Shown: piece by piece, positions 18,762 to 27,962 of the stretch
Numbering within the stretch: the first letter of the stretch is position 1
Layout: each line of letters opens with the position of its first letter
DNA from: Peptoniphilus mikwangii
GTDB lineage: Bacteria > Bacillota > Clostridia > Tissierellales > Peptoniphilaceae
Length of the DNA stretch: 64,000 nt
Assembly (NCBI RefSeq): GCF_000468535.1
Contig: NZ_AUQY01000005.1
Span: 391,343 to 455,342, forward strand
Reading direction: 5' to 3'
Position numbers and translations under genes: made by a program
The notes under the pieces: model-generated
Databases searched by the model: none
The model's input: only the letters and a program-made list of their open reading frames with translations
Told to the model about the DNA's origin: nothing

Positions 18762-19981
18762 TGAGATTATCCGAAAGAGTTAAGAAAAGTTTATATAAGA
18801 TATATTTGTATCTTAGAGATAATGATTTTATGGAGTCTCTTCTATTTGATATGCTTTTAATATGCGGACTTATTTATGGCAAGTATGGATATTTTATAGG
18901 AGCATTTCTATTCGTATGTTTTTTTATATGGAAAATATATAGAAGACAGGTTATTAAATCATTATTTACCGTAAAGTTGTTTTTAAGCTACAGTGAAAAT
19001 TATTTGTTTTTAATATTCGGCATAATAAATTTGATGCTAATTTTTGAAATGTTGTTTCTTGAATATGGAGAATTTGAAACTTTTGTAGTATTGTGTTTTT
19101 TTAAATTAATTTTTGTCGGAGAAAATGTATATGTTCAAAATTTTCTACTAACTTCAATGATTGAAGACTTATATAGCTTTGGAGAGGCGGAATATATTTC
19201 GATTCTTGCCAATAATAAGACTAAAGAAAGTCTTAGACTTTTAGAAGAAATAAGAGAGCAGATCAGAAGTTCTATGAAAAAAAGTCTTGAAGCTGAGCAT
19301 TTGAAGACTGAACTTATAACAAATATCTCTCATGATTTAAAAACTCCACTTACTTCAATAATAAATTATACAGATATACTTTCTAAAAAAGAAGCTATGG
19401 ATGATGAAGCTAAGGATTATATTCAAGTTTTAGGAAGAAATTCTGAGAGATTAAAAAGTCTTATAGTAGATTTGATATATGCCTCAAAAACAGGATCGGG
19501 AAACATAAAAGTTGAAAAGGAATTTATAGATTTTAACGAGCTGTTATTACAAATTTATGGGGATTTTGATGAAATTCTAAAGCGCAAAAATGTAGAATTT
19601 ATATATGAATATGAAGAAGAGGATATAGTAATATATACCGATGGGAATATTTTGTCGAGAATTGTTCAAAATTTAATTTCAAATGCCTATAAATATTCAA
19701 AGTCGGGTACAAAAATTTATGCGGAGACTTTTTCAAGTGATGAAATAATAAAATTTTCCATGAGAAATACGTCTAAAAGCAAAATTAAGCTTACACAGGA
19801 AGAACTTTTAGGAGAATTTGTAAAATCAGATAGAGAAAGGAATACCGAGGGTTCGGGATTGGGACTTTATATAACCAAAAATCTTGTAGAGCTTTTAGGA
19901 GGAAAATTTAATATAATAATAGAAGATGAAGACTTTAATGTAGAACTTATTTTAAATAGAGATTTAGGAGAATATGATTGA
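18761..19981 (+). CDS. Sensor histidine kinase
   Basis: A 406-residue membrane kinase. Roughly the first 125 residues hold about four hydrophobic helices with almost no extracellular loop, so it probably senses within the membrane or via a partner. A coiled linker (residues 150-180) leads to the H-box NISHDLKTPLTS with His191, then N-box NLISNAYKYSKSG and G-box EGSGLGLYITKNL. It overlaps the regulator gene by 1 base and the sortase gene by 4, so the three form one operon. Confidence 0.93.
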   Translation: MRLSERVKKSLYKIYLYLRDNDFMESLLFDMLLICGLIYGKYGYFIGAFLFVCFFIWKIYRRQVIKSLFTVKLFLSYSENYLFLIFGIINLMLIFEMLFLEYGEFETFVVLCFFKLIFVGENVYVQNFLLTSMIEDLYSFGEAEYISILANNKTKESLRLLEEIREQIRSSMKKSLEAEHLKTELITNISHDLKTPLTSIINYTDILSKKEAMDDEAKDYIQVLGRNSERLKSLIVDLIYASKTGSGNIKVEKEFIDFNELLLQIYGDFDEILKRKNVEFIYEYEEEDIVIYTDGNILSRIVQNLISNAYKYSKSGTKIYAETFSSDEIIKFSMRNTSKSKIKLTQEELLGEFVKSDRERNTEGSGLGLYITKNLVELLGGKFNIIIEDEDFNVELILNRDLGEYD

Positions 19982-20724
19982 AAAAGATAATTAAGATTTT
20001 AATTTTTATAGTATTGGTAACTTTGGCGGTATGGGTCGGATATAAATTTTATATTACAAAGACTGATGACGTATCAAAAAAGGCAATAGAGAGAATACAA
20101 CAAAAAAATGATAAGGTTATTACCGAAAATAAAGAGGAAAATGAAATATTTGAAAAGAAAAAGCTGGAACTTGAAGAGCTGAAAAAAATTAATAAAGATA
20201 TAGTTGCAATACTTGATATTCCGGATACTCACGTATACTATCCGATTTTTAAGTCGGAAGATAACAGTTATTATATGAGAAGAAATATATATTGTAATTA
20301 TGACTTAAACGGTTCGATTTTTATGGATTATGAATGTGAAGTTGATACATCTACAAATCTTATACTGTATGGGCATAATATGAGTAGTGACAATATGTTT
20401 TCAGATTTAATTAAGTATAAAGAAAAAGAATTTTTTGATTCTCATCGTACAATTTATTTATATACATTAAATGATGTAAGAGAATATAAAGTGGTAGGAA
20501 GTTATATAATCGATCTTACAAATGAAGATAAGTTTTTCAACTTTAATATTTATATAAATAAAAGTGATGCTATGAACTCAATAGATTATATTGATAATCT
20601 CAATAACATGACAGTTCAGAGTGAAAATGTGTATATAAATGAAGATTCAAAACTCATTACACTTTCAACATGTACTTATGAAAGTAAAAATGCAAGGCTT
20701 TTAATTGTAGGCGTTTTGCAATAA
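19978..20724 (+). CDS. srtB: Class B sortase
   Basis: A 248-residue sortase anchored by one N-terminal membrane helix (residues 4-25), followed by a charged, probably coiled segment. The catalytic triad is visible as His133 (LYGHNMSSD), Cys232 (TLSTCTY) and Arg240 (NARLLIVG). MRRNIYCNYDLNGSIFMDY and the long insert before the Cys place it in class B. The TTG start overlaps the kinase stop as TTGA. No NPQTN-type substrate or heme-uptake gene is adjacent, so the substrate lies elsewhere in the genome or it is a pilus/housekeeping-type variant. Confidence 0.92.
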   Translation: MKKIIKILIFIVLVTLAVWVGYKFYITKTDDVSKKAIERIQQKNDKVITENKEENEIFEKKKLELEELKKINKDIVAILDIPDTHVYYPIFKSEDNSYYMRRNIYCNYDLNGSIFMDYECEVDTSTNLILYGHNMSSDNMFSDLIKYKEKEFFDSHRTIYLYTLNDVREYKVVGSYIIDLTNEDKFFNFNIYINKSDAMNSIDYIDNLNNMTVQSENVYINEDSKLITLSTCTYESKNARLLIVGVLQ

Positions 20725-20726
20725 TA

Positions 20727-20765
20727 AAAAGAGGTTTAGAAAATTATTCTAAGCCTCTTTTTATT
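20727..20765. terminator. Bidirectional terminator between srtB and the minus-strand pair
   Basis: AAAGAGGTTTAGAA pairs with TTCTAAGCCTCTTT, with A residues on the left and T residues on the right, so it can end transcripts from both converging units. Confidence 0.85.
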
Positions 20766-20778
20766 TAGAAATACAAAT

Positions 20779-22488
20779 TCAGCTAATTGATTTTTTATAA
20801 TTATTTATGCTGATTACATTTGAATTTACAAAATTTTTTGAAAAATAATTTAAAATAGCTTTGCCGTTATTTGTAATAGTTACTTTTGTATTTGATATAG
20901 ATATAATATCCAACCTTTGAAGTATATCCAGGAGATAAGAGTATTCGTTATCTATATTTAAGTCTGAAGTTTCTATATTATCTTTATGGTATAGAGTTTC
21001 AAAAATAATTTTTAAATTATCAAATATTATATTTACTTTTTTCTCGTTTAAATATGTCAATAAGAAATCTCGATTAAAGATTGTTTCTATAAAAATAGCA
21101 TATTGTTCTTCACCATCTAACGATAAAAATTGCATAAGTCGTTCGCTGAAATCAAAATCTCCGTTTTCATTTTTAAGAATTGATTTGGTTACGGAAAAAT
21201 TATAAAAGAAATTAATTAACGGGTAATGAGTTTGGTTTGGTGTTTTAATTTCTCTTGAAGTTTTTAGATTTAAGGCTGTTGCAAGTTTATTTACAGAGGC
21301 GTTTGTCAGCATATTTTTATTTTCTGAAATTTGTAATTTCAAATCATTAAATAAGTCTGTAAATGTTATATAGTTTTTAAGAAGTGTACATTCAAAATTA
21401 TTTGGAATTAATTCAAATAAATTTTCATCAAAGTAAAATCCGTTAAATGATTTACTTAGATTATTTTGATATAGAAAAATATATTTTAATATATATTTAA
21501 GTTCTTCATATGGTTTTAAAAATTTATTTGAAGTTTTTAAAGCAAATTCATAATAATATTTAAGTAGTGTTATTGTGTTTTTAAATTCACTATTTGTATA
21601 TATAAATCCGTTTTTTGTTGCATTTTCAAAAATATCTATAAAGTTATAGTTTTCAAAATCAGAGAAATTTTTTCCGATAGGAGCAAGACACTCGATATAT
21701 ACAATATTGAAGAAATAAATGCACATTTCCTCTTCGTATTCCAATTTTGAGTTGGCATATAGCAAGAATCTTTCAAATATTTTACTATCTTCATTGTTAA
21801 AAAATGTGTTTATTGCAAGAGTTCTATCCTTCTCGGACAATTCTGTATTTTGCAATTCCATAAATTCGGAGGTGGAACTTGCAAAAATTAAGAAGATATC
21901 TGCAAGATAAATCTTTAATATTTCTATTTTATTTTCATCACTTAAACTTTTTAGGTTACGTTCTTCAGCATAAGCCTTAAAAATATTATAGATTTTACTT
22001 GTAAACAGAAGTTCAAAACTTTCATCAAGTACTTCAAGAATACTAATCACATAGTAATATCCATCAATTTCAATCAGTCTTGCAAACAACAATTCTCTGT
22101 CGGACAAATTTGAAGCAGATTCTACTTTAAAACTCTTGTTTAACAATTTATCATAGATGACACAATAATCTTCATCTACACTTAAAACTTCAATGACAGT
22201 GCAGTAGCTGTTTATAAGAGAACTTGCTATTGAACTTAGCATTGTATCATTTAGTTTTTTATTACTTTTACAAAAAAATTTAAGCATTTCTAAAATGCGT
22301 TGCTCATTTCTATGAGCATCTAATATTATAAAGGCCTTTAGCTCTTTGGTACCTCTTGTAACAGTCAAAAATTTATATATTTCATCATTTTTATCTGCTT
22401 TAATTTTTGCAAAATTGTCAATTTGTGAATAGAAATTTTTTGCAAACAAAAATTTTGTTTCAGCTATAAGTCTTTCAATTTTACTCAT
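20779..22488 (-). CDS. Unknown protein, 569 aa
   Basis: I do not recognise this protein. It is a long, soluble, Asn/Lys/Phe-rich alpha-helical product of 569 residues without signal peptide or membrane helix. The last 60 residues (LLDILQRLDIISISNTKVTI and what follows) look like a winged-helix unit, as often ends regulatory proteins. Its ATG overlaps the end of the upstream ArAE-type gene by 4 bases, so the two are translated together and probably act together. It may be a cytosolic partner of that membrane protein; this is inference from coupling only. Confidence 0.75.
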   Translation of the reverse strand: MSKIERLIAETKFLFAKNFYSQIDNFAKIKADKNDEIYKFLTVTRGTKELKAFIILDAHRNEQRILEMLKFFCKSNKKLNDTMLSSIASSLINSYCTVIEVLSVDEDYCVIYDKLLNKSFKVESASNLSDRELLFARLIEIDGYYYVISILEVLDESFELLFTSKIYNIFKAYAEERNLKSLSDENKIEILKIYLADIFLIFASSTSEFMELQNTELSEKDRTLAINTFFNNEDSKIFERFLLYANSKLEYEEEMCIYFFNIVYIECLAPIGKNFSDFENYNFIDIFENATKNGFIYTNSEFKNTITLLKYYYEFALKTSNKFLKPYEELKYILKYIFLYQNNLSKSFNGFYFDENLFELIPNNFECTLLKNYITFTDLFNDLKLQISENKNMLTNASVNKLATALNLKTSREIKTPNQTHYPLINFFYNFSVTKSILKNENGDFDFSERLMQFLSLDGEEQYAIFIETIFNRDFLLTYLNEKKVNIIFDNLKIIFETLYHKDNIETSDLNIDNEYSYLLDILQRLDIISISNTKVTITNNGKAILNYFSKNFVNSNVISINNYKKSIS

Positions 22489-23384
22489 TTATTATCACCT
22501 ATCAGTTTTTCAACGATACTCAAATTCAGTAAAATTTTGTGTAAATGATAGTTGTAAATTGTATTCAGATCACCTTTTAATTTTCCGTTTTCAAGAAGCT
22601 TAATAAAAAAAATATCTTCTATCAAGTTGCAGTTATCAGATGTCATATCGGGTCTACTATCAATTGAATTCAACAATTGGTATCTGTTGTTAAAATCAGT
22701 GAACAATTCCATAATTCTTTCGGCCTTATAAAAATCAAATCTTGCATGAATAGGAGTATCAAGTTCGGATATTAAAAGTTCATAAGATTTTTTTGTATTT
22801 GCAAAAGACTCTTCAAATTCCGAAATAGAATGTTCTTCGTTCATAATTAATTGTAGCATAAAGTTTTTAGATTTTTTTAAAGTATCTCTTGAATTATTTA
22901 TAAAATGCTCATATACATTTGGAGTTGCAATTAAATAATTTATGCTCACACTTATTACGACACCTAAAAATGTACCAAGTACTCTATCAAAACCGTAAAT
23001 CAGTTTAGAATCCGATATAAAACTTGCCATGAATACCACACATGATAAGACTGTCATATCCTTTACATTTGTAGCTTGAAGTATATAGATTATTATAATT
23101 ATTCCAAGCCCTGCAATTATCGGATTTAAGAGCTGATGTGTTTTAAACATCCCAAGAATAGATCCGAGAATAACTCCGAAAATTGACGTGAATAATCTTT
23201 TTTTGACATCTATAAAGCTTTCTGAGAAAGATGATTTCATTGTTGAAATTGTCGCTATCGACGTAAATATAGGAGTATTAAGGTTTAAAAGCATTGATAA
23301 ATATAATCCTATTACTACGGCAAGAGCAGTTTTTATTGTTCTCATTCCGATTTTTTTCTTAAAATTTATATTACTTATGTTCAT
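22485..23384 (-). CDS. Aromatic acid exporter (ArAE/FUSC-like) family membrane protein
   Basis: A 299-residue protein: the first half holds about five to six hydrophobic helices (MRTIKTALAVVIGLYLSMLL, then VKKRLFTSIFGVILGSILG), the second half is a soluble helical domain. This is the layout of the Firmicute ArAE_1 family. The frame is open to 23489, but that would put a second hydrophobic stretch before the conserved start and cross the DnaA-box cluster; the ATG at 23384 with GGTGAT upstream is chosen. No substrate can be given. Confidence 0.82.
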   Translation of the reverse strand: MNISNINFKKKIGMRTIKTALAVVIGLYLSMLLNLNTPIFTSIATISTMKSSFSESFIDVKKRLFTSIFGVILGSILGMFKTHQLLNPIIAGLGIIIIIYILQATNVKDMTVLSCVVFMASFISDSKLIYGFDRVLGTFLGVVISVSINYLIATPNVYEHFINNSRDTLKKSKNFMLQLIMNEEHSISEFEESFANTKKSYELLISELDTPIHARFDFYKAERIMELFTDFNNRYQLLNSIDSRPDMTSDNCNLIEDIFFIKLLENGKLKGDLNTIYNYHLHKILLNLSIVEKLIGDNK

Positions 23385-23425
23385 ATTTATCACCAAGATA
23401 ATTATAACAAAGGAAATAAAAAAAT

Positions 23426-23497
23426 TCATCCACAATAAATTAACAAGAACTTTATAGGGAAAAACAGTTTTCCACAAACTTATCAACATTATCCACA
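23426..23497 (+). promoter_or_regulatory. Cluster of DnaA-box-like 9-mers
   Basis: Four same-strand 9-mers: TCATCCACA at 23426-23434, TTTTCCACA at 23468-23476, TTATCAACA at 23480-23488 and the perfect consensus TTATCCACA at 23489-23497. Each of the first three is one base from TTATCCACA. They lie in the divergent gap between the ArAE-type gene and hpf, about 95-165 bases before the hpf start. Confidence 0.55.
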
Positions 23498-23589
23498 GGG
23501 TGAAAATACTTTTTTATTTTAATCAATTAAGCTATAAAATATATATTTTTGGGTATCATATATATAACAAACTTGAGAGGAGTGTTAAT

Positions 23590-24123
23590 ATGTTACTAAA
23601 ATTAGTTGGAAAAAATATGGAATTGACAGAAAGTCTTAAAAAGCAGGCTGAAAAAAAATTTTCAAAGATAGATAAATTTTTTGATGAAGAGGTAGAAGCC
23701 AGAGCAGTTTTTTCAACACAAAAAGGCAGTCAGACTGTAGAGGTGACAATTTTCCTTCCGGGAACGATTTTAAGAGCTGAAGAAACAACTCAAGATATGT
23801 ACGCTTCAATTGATAAAGTAGTTGATGTACTTGAAAGACAAATTAGAAAATATAAGACAAGATTAAAGAAAAGATATCAAGGAAATTCTAAAACGATTAG
23901 ATTTGAAAATGTGCGTGAAGCTGAAGTTGAAGAAGAAAGTAGCGTAATTGTAAAAAGAAAACAGCTTTTACTTCGCCCGATGCATGAAGAAGAAGCTACA
24001 CTTCAAATGGAACTTCTAAATCATAATTTCTTTATATTTTTAAATACAGAAACTGATAAAATTGAAGTCGTATATAAGAGACATGATGATAACTATGGAA
24101 TCATAGATATTGATATAGAATAA
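23590..24123 (+). CDS. hpf: Ribosome hibernation promoting factor, long form
   Basis: Binds the 30S subunit and dimerises ribosomes into inactive 100S particles under stress or starvation. The 177-residue product has the N-terminal YfiA/HPF domain (VGKNMELTESLKKQAEKKFS ...) and the C-terminal dimerisation domain (KRKQLLLRPMHEEEATLQME ... FIFLNTETDKIEVVYKR). The ATG at 23590 follows GGAGGAG; the frame is open to 23500 but without an RBS. It is monocistronic, with a perfect terminator. Confidence 0.95.
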   Translation: MLLKLVGKNMELTESLKKQAEKKFSKIDKFFDEEVEARAVFSTQKGSQTVEVTIFLPGTILRAEETTQDMYASIDKVVDVLERQIRKYKTRLKKRYQGNSKTIRFENVREAEVEEESSVIVKRKQLLLRPMHEEEATLQMELLNHNFFIFLNTETDKIEVVYKRHDDNYGIIDIDIE

Positions 24124-24130
24124 ATAAAAC

Positions 24131-24160
24131 AAAAAATCTCAGGAATTCCTGAGATTTTTT
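24131..24160. terminator. Rho-independent terminator after hpf
   Basis: A fully palindromic 30-base hairpin, AAAAAATCTCAGGAA on the left and its exact complement on the right ending in TTTTTT. Confidence 0.92.
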
Positions 24161-24244
24161 GTTTTACAAAGAAAAAAATATAGTTATTATGAGAATTTGA
24201 GTTATAATATATGTGATAAATATAGTGTTTTAAGGGGAGATAAA

Positions 24245-26071
24245 ATGTTAACTGATAGAAAATTTAATAGAGATGGAATATTTATATCTTCGCTTTTAGT
24301 ATTATGGGTAATTATTCAAATTTTAATTAATACCTTTATTTATGTAGACGATATGGTACTAAGATGTATCCATATTATTTTTTTGGTATTATTTGCAAAT
24401 TTACTGTATGGAAATGAAAAAAAATATATAAAGCTGTTGTTTGTAGCTATAAGTATTTTTGTGTTTGGTTATGTAATTTGTAATTATTCGTTAATTTCAG
24501 AAAGAGGCGGCTATACAAATAAAATTGACTTAATTATAGCAACTCTCGGGTTTATAATCATAATTGTTACAGGATTAAAAACAAATAAAAATTTGACACT
24601 ACTTGCACTGTTTTTTGTAAGCTATTTATATTGGGGAAAATTTATTACGGGGCCGTTATCTCATAGCGGATTTTCATATAAGAGAGTTTTAAACTTTATG
24701 TTCTGGGGAACACAGGGGATTTTTGGCATAGGAGTCGGAGTAAGTGCGACATATATATTTTTATTTGTATTGTTTGGGAGTTTTTTAAAACACAGTGGAT
24801 TTTCAAATTTTATAAATGATTTTTCACTTGCACTTGTCGGGAAAAGTCCTGGAGGGCCTGCAAAAGTTGCTGTAATAGCATCTGCATTTATGGGAATGAT
24901 AAATGGATCTGCAATAGCGAATGTGGCAACAACAGGCACGATTACAATTCCGATGATGAAACAGTGCGGATATGACAAAAATTTTGCCGCGGCGGTTGAA
25001 GCAGCTTCATCAACCGGAGGGCAGTTTTGTCCTCCCATTATGGGTGCAGCTGCATTTGTAATGGCGGAATTTTTACAAATACCATACAGCAAGGTAATGA
25101 TAAGTGCAATTTTACCGGCATTTTTATATTATTTTATGCTTATATTTTCTGTACACCTTGAGGCGAAAAAACTTGGACTTAAGTCGGCGGATGAGGAAGT
25201 AATATTATCAAAAGTTTTAAGAGAAAGAGTATATTTATTTGCGCCGATAATAGTTTTGCTTATTATGATGGCAATAGGATATAGCCCAATAGAATGCGCG
25301 GTATTTTCTATTTTTGTAACAATAGTGGTAAGCTCAATAAAATCAGCAACCAGAATGGATTTTCAAAAGATAGTAGAGGCTGCAAAAGAAGGAGCATTAT
25401 CTGCAATAAATGTTGGAATTGCATGTGTGCTTATAGGACTTATAATAGGATCCGTATCTCTTAGCGGACTTGGATTAAATTTTGGCAATTTGATTTTAAA
25501 AATTGTAAAAGATACAAATTTATATATGGGTTCTTTTATGGTAATGGTAATGAGTGTAATACTTGGTATGGGAGTTCCCGGAGTTGCAGCATATGTAATA
25601 GTAGTTTCAGTTGCAGTACCGATAATGATTAGCCTTGGAGCAAATCCGATATCAGCGCATCTTTTTTGTCTTGTATATGCCTGTCTTTCAAATATAACAC
25701 CGCCTGTTGCAATAAGTTCTTATGTTGCAAGTTCAATAGCAAAGTCGGATATGGTAAAGACATCCCTTATTGCCGTTAAACTTGGGATAAGTGGTTTTAT
25801 AATTCCATTTTTCTTTATAAATAATGATGTTTTATTATTGCAGACAAATGATTTATTGCTTACAATAAGAGTTGTAATCGGAGCAATAATAGGAATAGGT
25901 GCAATAGCTGCATCTGCAGAAGGATATTTTTATAGAAAAATGAAAATTTATACGAGAATTACATTGTTTATACTTGGAATATTGCTGATAGATGTTGGAA
26001 TTTATTCGGATATTATTGGAATTATAGGTATTTTAGTAATTTATTATTGGGAAAGAAGGTTTAGAGATTGA
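24245..26071 (+). CDS. TRAP transporter permease, TAXI type (fused 4TM/12TM)
   Basis: A 608-residue polytopic protein that fuses the small and large TRAP membrane subunits, as in TAXI-type TRAP carriers. Typical large-subunit stretches are GSAIANVATTGTITIPMMK, AAVEAASSTGGQFCPPIMGA and the GMGVPGVAAYVIV helix. The ATG at 24245 has GGGGAG upstream; an in-frame GTG/ATG region at 24197 is rejected. It overlaps the binding-protein gene by 4 bases. The expected mode is sodium-coupled uptake of a small organic acid. Confidence 0.92.
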   Translation: MLTDRKFNRDGIFISSLLVLWVIIQILINTFIYVDDMVLRCIHIIFLVLFANLLYGNEKKYIKLLFVAISIFVFGYVICNYSLISERGGYTNKIDLIIATLGFIIIIVTGLKTNKNLTLLALFFVSYLYWGKFITGPLSHSGFSYKRVLNFMFWGTQGIFGIGVGVSATYIFLFVLFGSFLKHSGFSNFINDFSLALVGKSPGGPAKVAVIASAFMGMINGSAIANVATTGTITIPMMKQCGYDKNFAAAVEAASSTGGQFCPPIMGAAAFVMAEFLQIPYSKVMISAILPAFLYYFMLIFSVHLEAKKLGLKSADEEVILSKVLRERVYLFAPIIVLLIMMAIGYSPIECAVFSIFVTIVVSSIKSATRMDFQKIVEAAKEGALSAINVGIACVLIGLIIGSVSLSGLGLNFGNLILKIVKDTNLYMGSFMVMVMSVILGMGVPGVAAYVIVVSVAVPIMISLGANPISAHLFCLVYACLSNITPPVAISSYVASSIAKSDMVKTSLIAVKLGISGFIIPFFFINNDVLLLQTNDLLLTIRVVIGAIIGIGAIAASAEGYFYRKMKIYTRITLFILGILLIDVGIYSDIIGIIGILVIYYWERRFRD

Positions 26072-27021
26072 AGAAATCATTAATTATATTATTATTGACA
26101 CTTAGTATTTTTACAATTACATCTTGTTCAAAAAATGAACAGATGGCAATTAATATACCCACAGCATCAACAACAGGTGCATTATATCCTCTCGGGTTTT
26201 CAATAGCAGATTTATGGAGTGAAAAAGCCGGAGTAAAAGCGACAGCACAAGCATCAAATGGAGGAGTAGATAATCTTAATTTGATATATGATGGAGATGC
26301 ACAGGTTAGTCTTGGTGTAAGTTCAATAGTATATCAATCATACCATGGAGAGGGTGTTTTTGAGGGCAGAGAAAATAAAAAGATCAGAATAATAGCAGGC
26401 TTATATTTAAATCCAAATCAAATAGTAGTAAGAAGCGATTCGGGAATAAATTCAATATCGGATTTAAAAGGGAAAAATTTTTCAGCCGGAGCTCCGGGAA
26501 GCACAACAGAGGGAGAAACGAATCTTCATCTTGAGGCTTATAAAATTCCAATTGAAGATGTAAATATTCAAAGAGTTGCACCTGCTGAAAGTGCAGATAT
26601 GATGAGAAATAAAAAACTTGACGGAGTTTGGATAATGGCAGCAGCACCTACTGCATCCGTTACAGAGATGACATCATCGATGGATGCTAAATTATTGTCG
26701 GTAGATCAAGAAATAATAGATGTATTAAATAAAAATAAACCATGGTATGCAAGTTATATAATTCCGGCGGGAACATATAGAAATCAAACGGAAGATATAA
26801 ATACATCTGCAATAAAAATGGTTTTGTATACAACAACAGACATACCTGAAGAAACAGTATACAATATGACAAAGGTGTTTTGGGAAAATATAGATATGCT
26901 AAAGGAAAAAAATAAGGGATTAAAAGATGTTACAGTGAAAGAAGCAGTAAATGACATTGCAAATTTACCTATAGCGGATGGAGCGGCAAAGTATTATAGA
27001 GAAATTGGAGTTATGGAATAA
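26068..27021 (+). CDS. TAXI-family TRAP solute-binding lipoprotein
   Basis: A 317-residue secreted lipoprotein: N-terminal signal with lipobox ITSC (Cys near residue 20), then the TAXI domain with TASTTGALYPLGFSIADLW, ASNGGVDNLNLIYDGDAQVS and the conserved GAPGSTTEGE loop. It uses a TTG start inside the permease stop (TTGA overlap). It delivers the ligand to the preceding permease; glutamate or 2-oxoglutarate-type ligands are known for some TAXI systems, but the ligand here is not shown. Confidence 0.92.
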   Translation: MKKSLIILLLTLSIFTITSCSKNEQMAINIPTASTTGALYPLGFSIADLWSEKAGVKATAQASNGGVDNLNLIYDGDAQVSLGVSSIVYQSYHGEGVFEGRENKKIRIIAGLYLNPNQIVVRSDSGINSISDLKGKNFSAGAPGSTTEGETNLHLEAYKIPIEDVNIQRVAPAESADMMRNKKLDGVWIMAAAPTASVTEMTSSMDAKLLSVDQEIIDVLNKNKPWYASYIIPAGTYRNQTEDINTSAIKMVLYTTTDIPEETVYNMTKVFWENIDMLKEKNKGLKDVTVKEAVNDIANLPIADGAAKYYREIGVME

Positions 27022-27380
27022 TGATAACAAATGATCTTTTCTTAAAACAAATAAATGAAATGATAAAAATGGTTAATAAGATAGTATTTGAAAGTGAAAA
27101 TTTAGAATATGAAAAGCAAAACAATGAAAATGATTTAGTTTATGAAAAGCTTATTAATCTTATAAATAATGGAAAAATAAATGAAGCGGAGGATTATTTA
27201 TTTGACAGTATAAATTTATCTGACATGAAATTTTTAAAGATAGGACTTTTATTTTATAAAAGACTTAATGAATATGACAATGATGAATTGAAAAAATTTG
27301 ATTTTACAAGAAGAGAAATAAAATCAGGTTTAGAAGATATATTAGATGAATATGGTGTAAACTTTACAGGAATAATGTAG
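27021..27380 (+). CDS. Small protein, possibly DUF6483-like
   Basis: A 119-residue acidic helical protein that starts on the last base of the TAXI lipoprotein gene. The N-terminus (LFLKQINEMIKMVNKIVF) and the helix-turn repeat EKLINLINNGKINEAEDYLF recall the DUF6483 family of Firmicute proteins, but I am not certain. No signal or membrane segment. Being cotranslated with the TRAP genes, it may be a cytosolic helper or simply share regulation. Confidence 0.65.
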   Translation: MITNDLFLKQINEMIKMVNKIVFESENLEYEKQNNENDLVYEKLINLINNGKINEAEDYLFDSINLSDMKFLKIGLLFYKRLNEYDNDELKKFDFTRREIKSGLEDILDEYGVNFTGIM

Positions 27381-27388
27381 GGGATTTT

Positions 27389-27802
27389 ATGGGAAATTTT
27401 GTAAGGGAATTTTTTAATATAGAAACAATAGAACATCCGAAATTAAATACTCTTAATGAAATACTTGAAATATTACAAGATGATTATTTAAATCTTCTCG
27501 CAAAAAACTATAATTTAGATGGAACAATTCAGAGAAATAAATTGATAGATTCACTTAAATTTGCAATACTTACACAATTCAGAAGTAAGATAATAAATTT
27601 CAGTGCTGCAGAGCATAAGTCATTTAATGAATTTTATCAAGGTGCGGTCGATTATTCGGATGAAAATGTATATGTAAATCTTAAAAATTTTACGGGTCTT
27701 GGAATTTTATTTTTATTTACAGTGAACGAAGGTCAGCTGTACAGTTTTAAAATTCCTGATGAAATTATTACAATATACGAAGAATTATTACAAAGTGTTT
27801 GA
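27389..27802 (+). CDS. Hypothetical protein, 137 aa
   Basis: An unrecognised soluble protein of 137 residues, 8 bases behind the previous gene with an AGGGGA-type RBS. The first half is helical (LNTLNEILEILQDDYLNLLA), the second has beta-like segments ending in FTVNEGQLYSFKIPDEIITI. It is the last gene of the TRAP operon, which is closed by a hairpin immediately downstream. Confidence 0.65.
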   Translation: MGNFVREFFNIETIEHPKLNTLNEILEILQDDYLNLLAKNYNLDGTIQRNKLIDSLKFAILTQFRSKIINFSAAEHKSFNEFYQGAVDYSDENVYVNLKNFTGLGILFLFTVNEGQLYSFKIPDEIITIYEELLQSV

Positions 27803-27804
27803 TA

Positions 27805-27838
27805 GCTCTTATCCATGTGATAGGAGTTTATTTTTATT
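27805..27838 (+). terminator. Rho-independent terminator after the TRAP operon
   Basis: CTCTTATC at 27806-27813 pairs with GATAGGAG at 27819-27826 (one G-U), followed by TTTATTTTTATTT. Confidence 0.7.
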
Positions 27839-27962
27839 TATCTATTAAAACTTGATATAAAGAACCTTCAATATTACTTATATTAAAATGGGTAAACATA
27901 AAATATATAATATTTAGAAAAATAAGTTTGTAGCAGGATACTTACATGTGGAGGATTAATTT

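Noticed and set aside
23385-23589. Chromosomal origin of replication at the DnaA-box cluster
   Set aside because: No dnaA, dnaN, rpmH or gyrase genes are near, and most genes to the left point toward the site, which would make them head-on with leftward replication. A DnaA-binding cluster is the safer reading.
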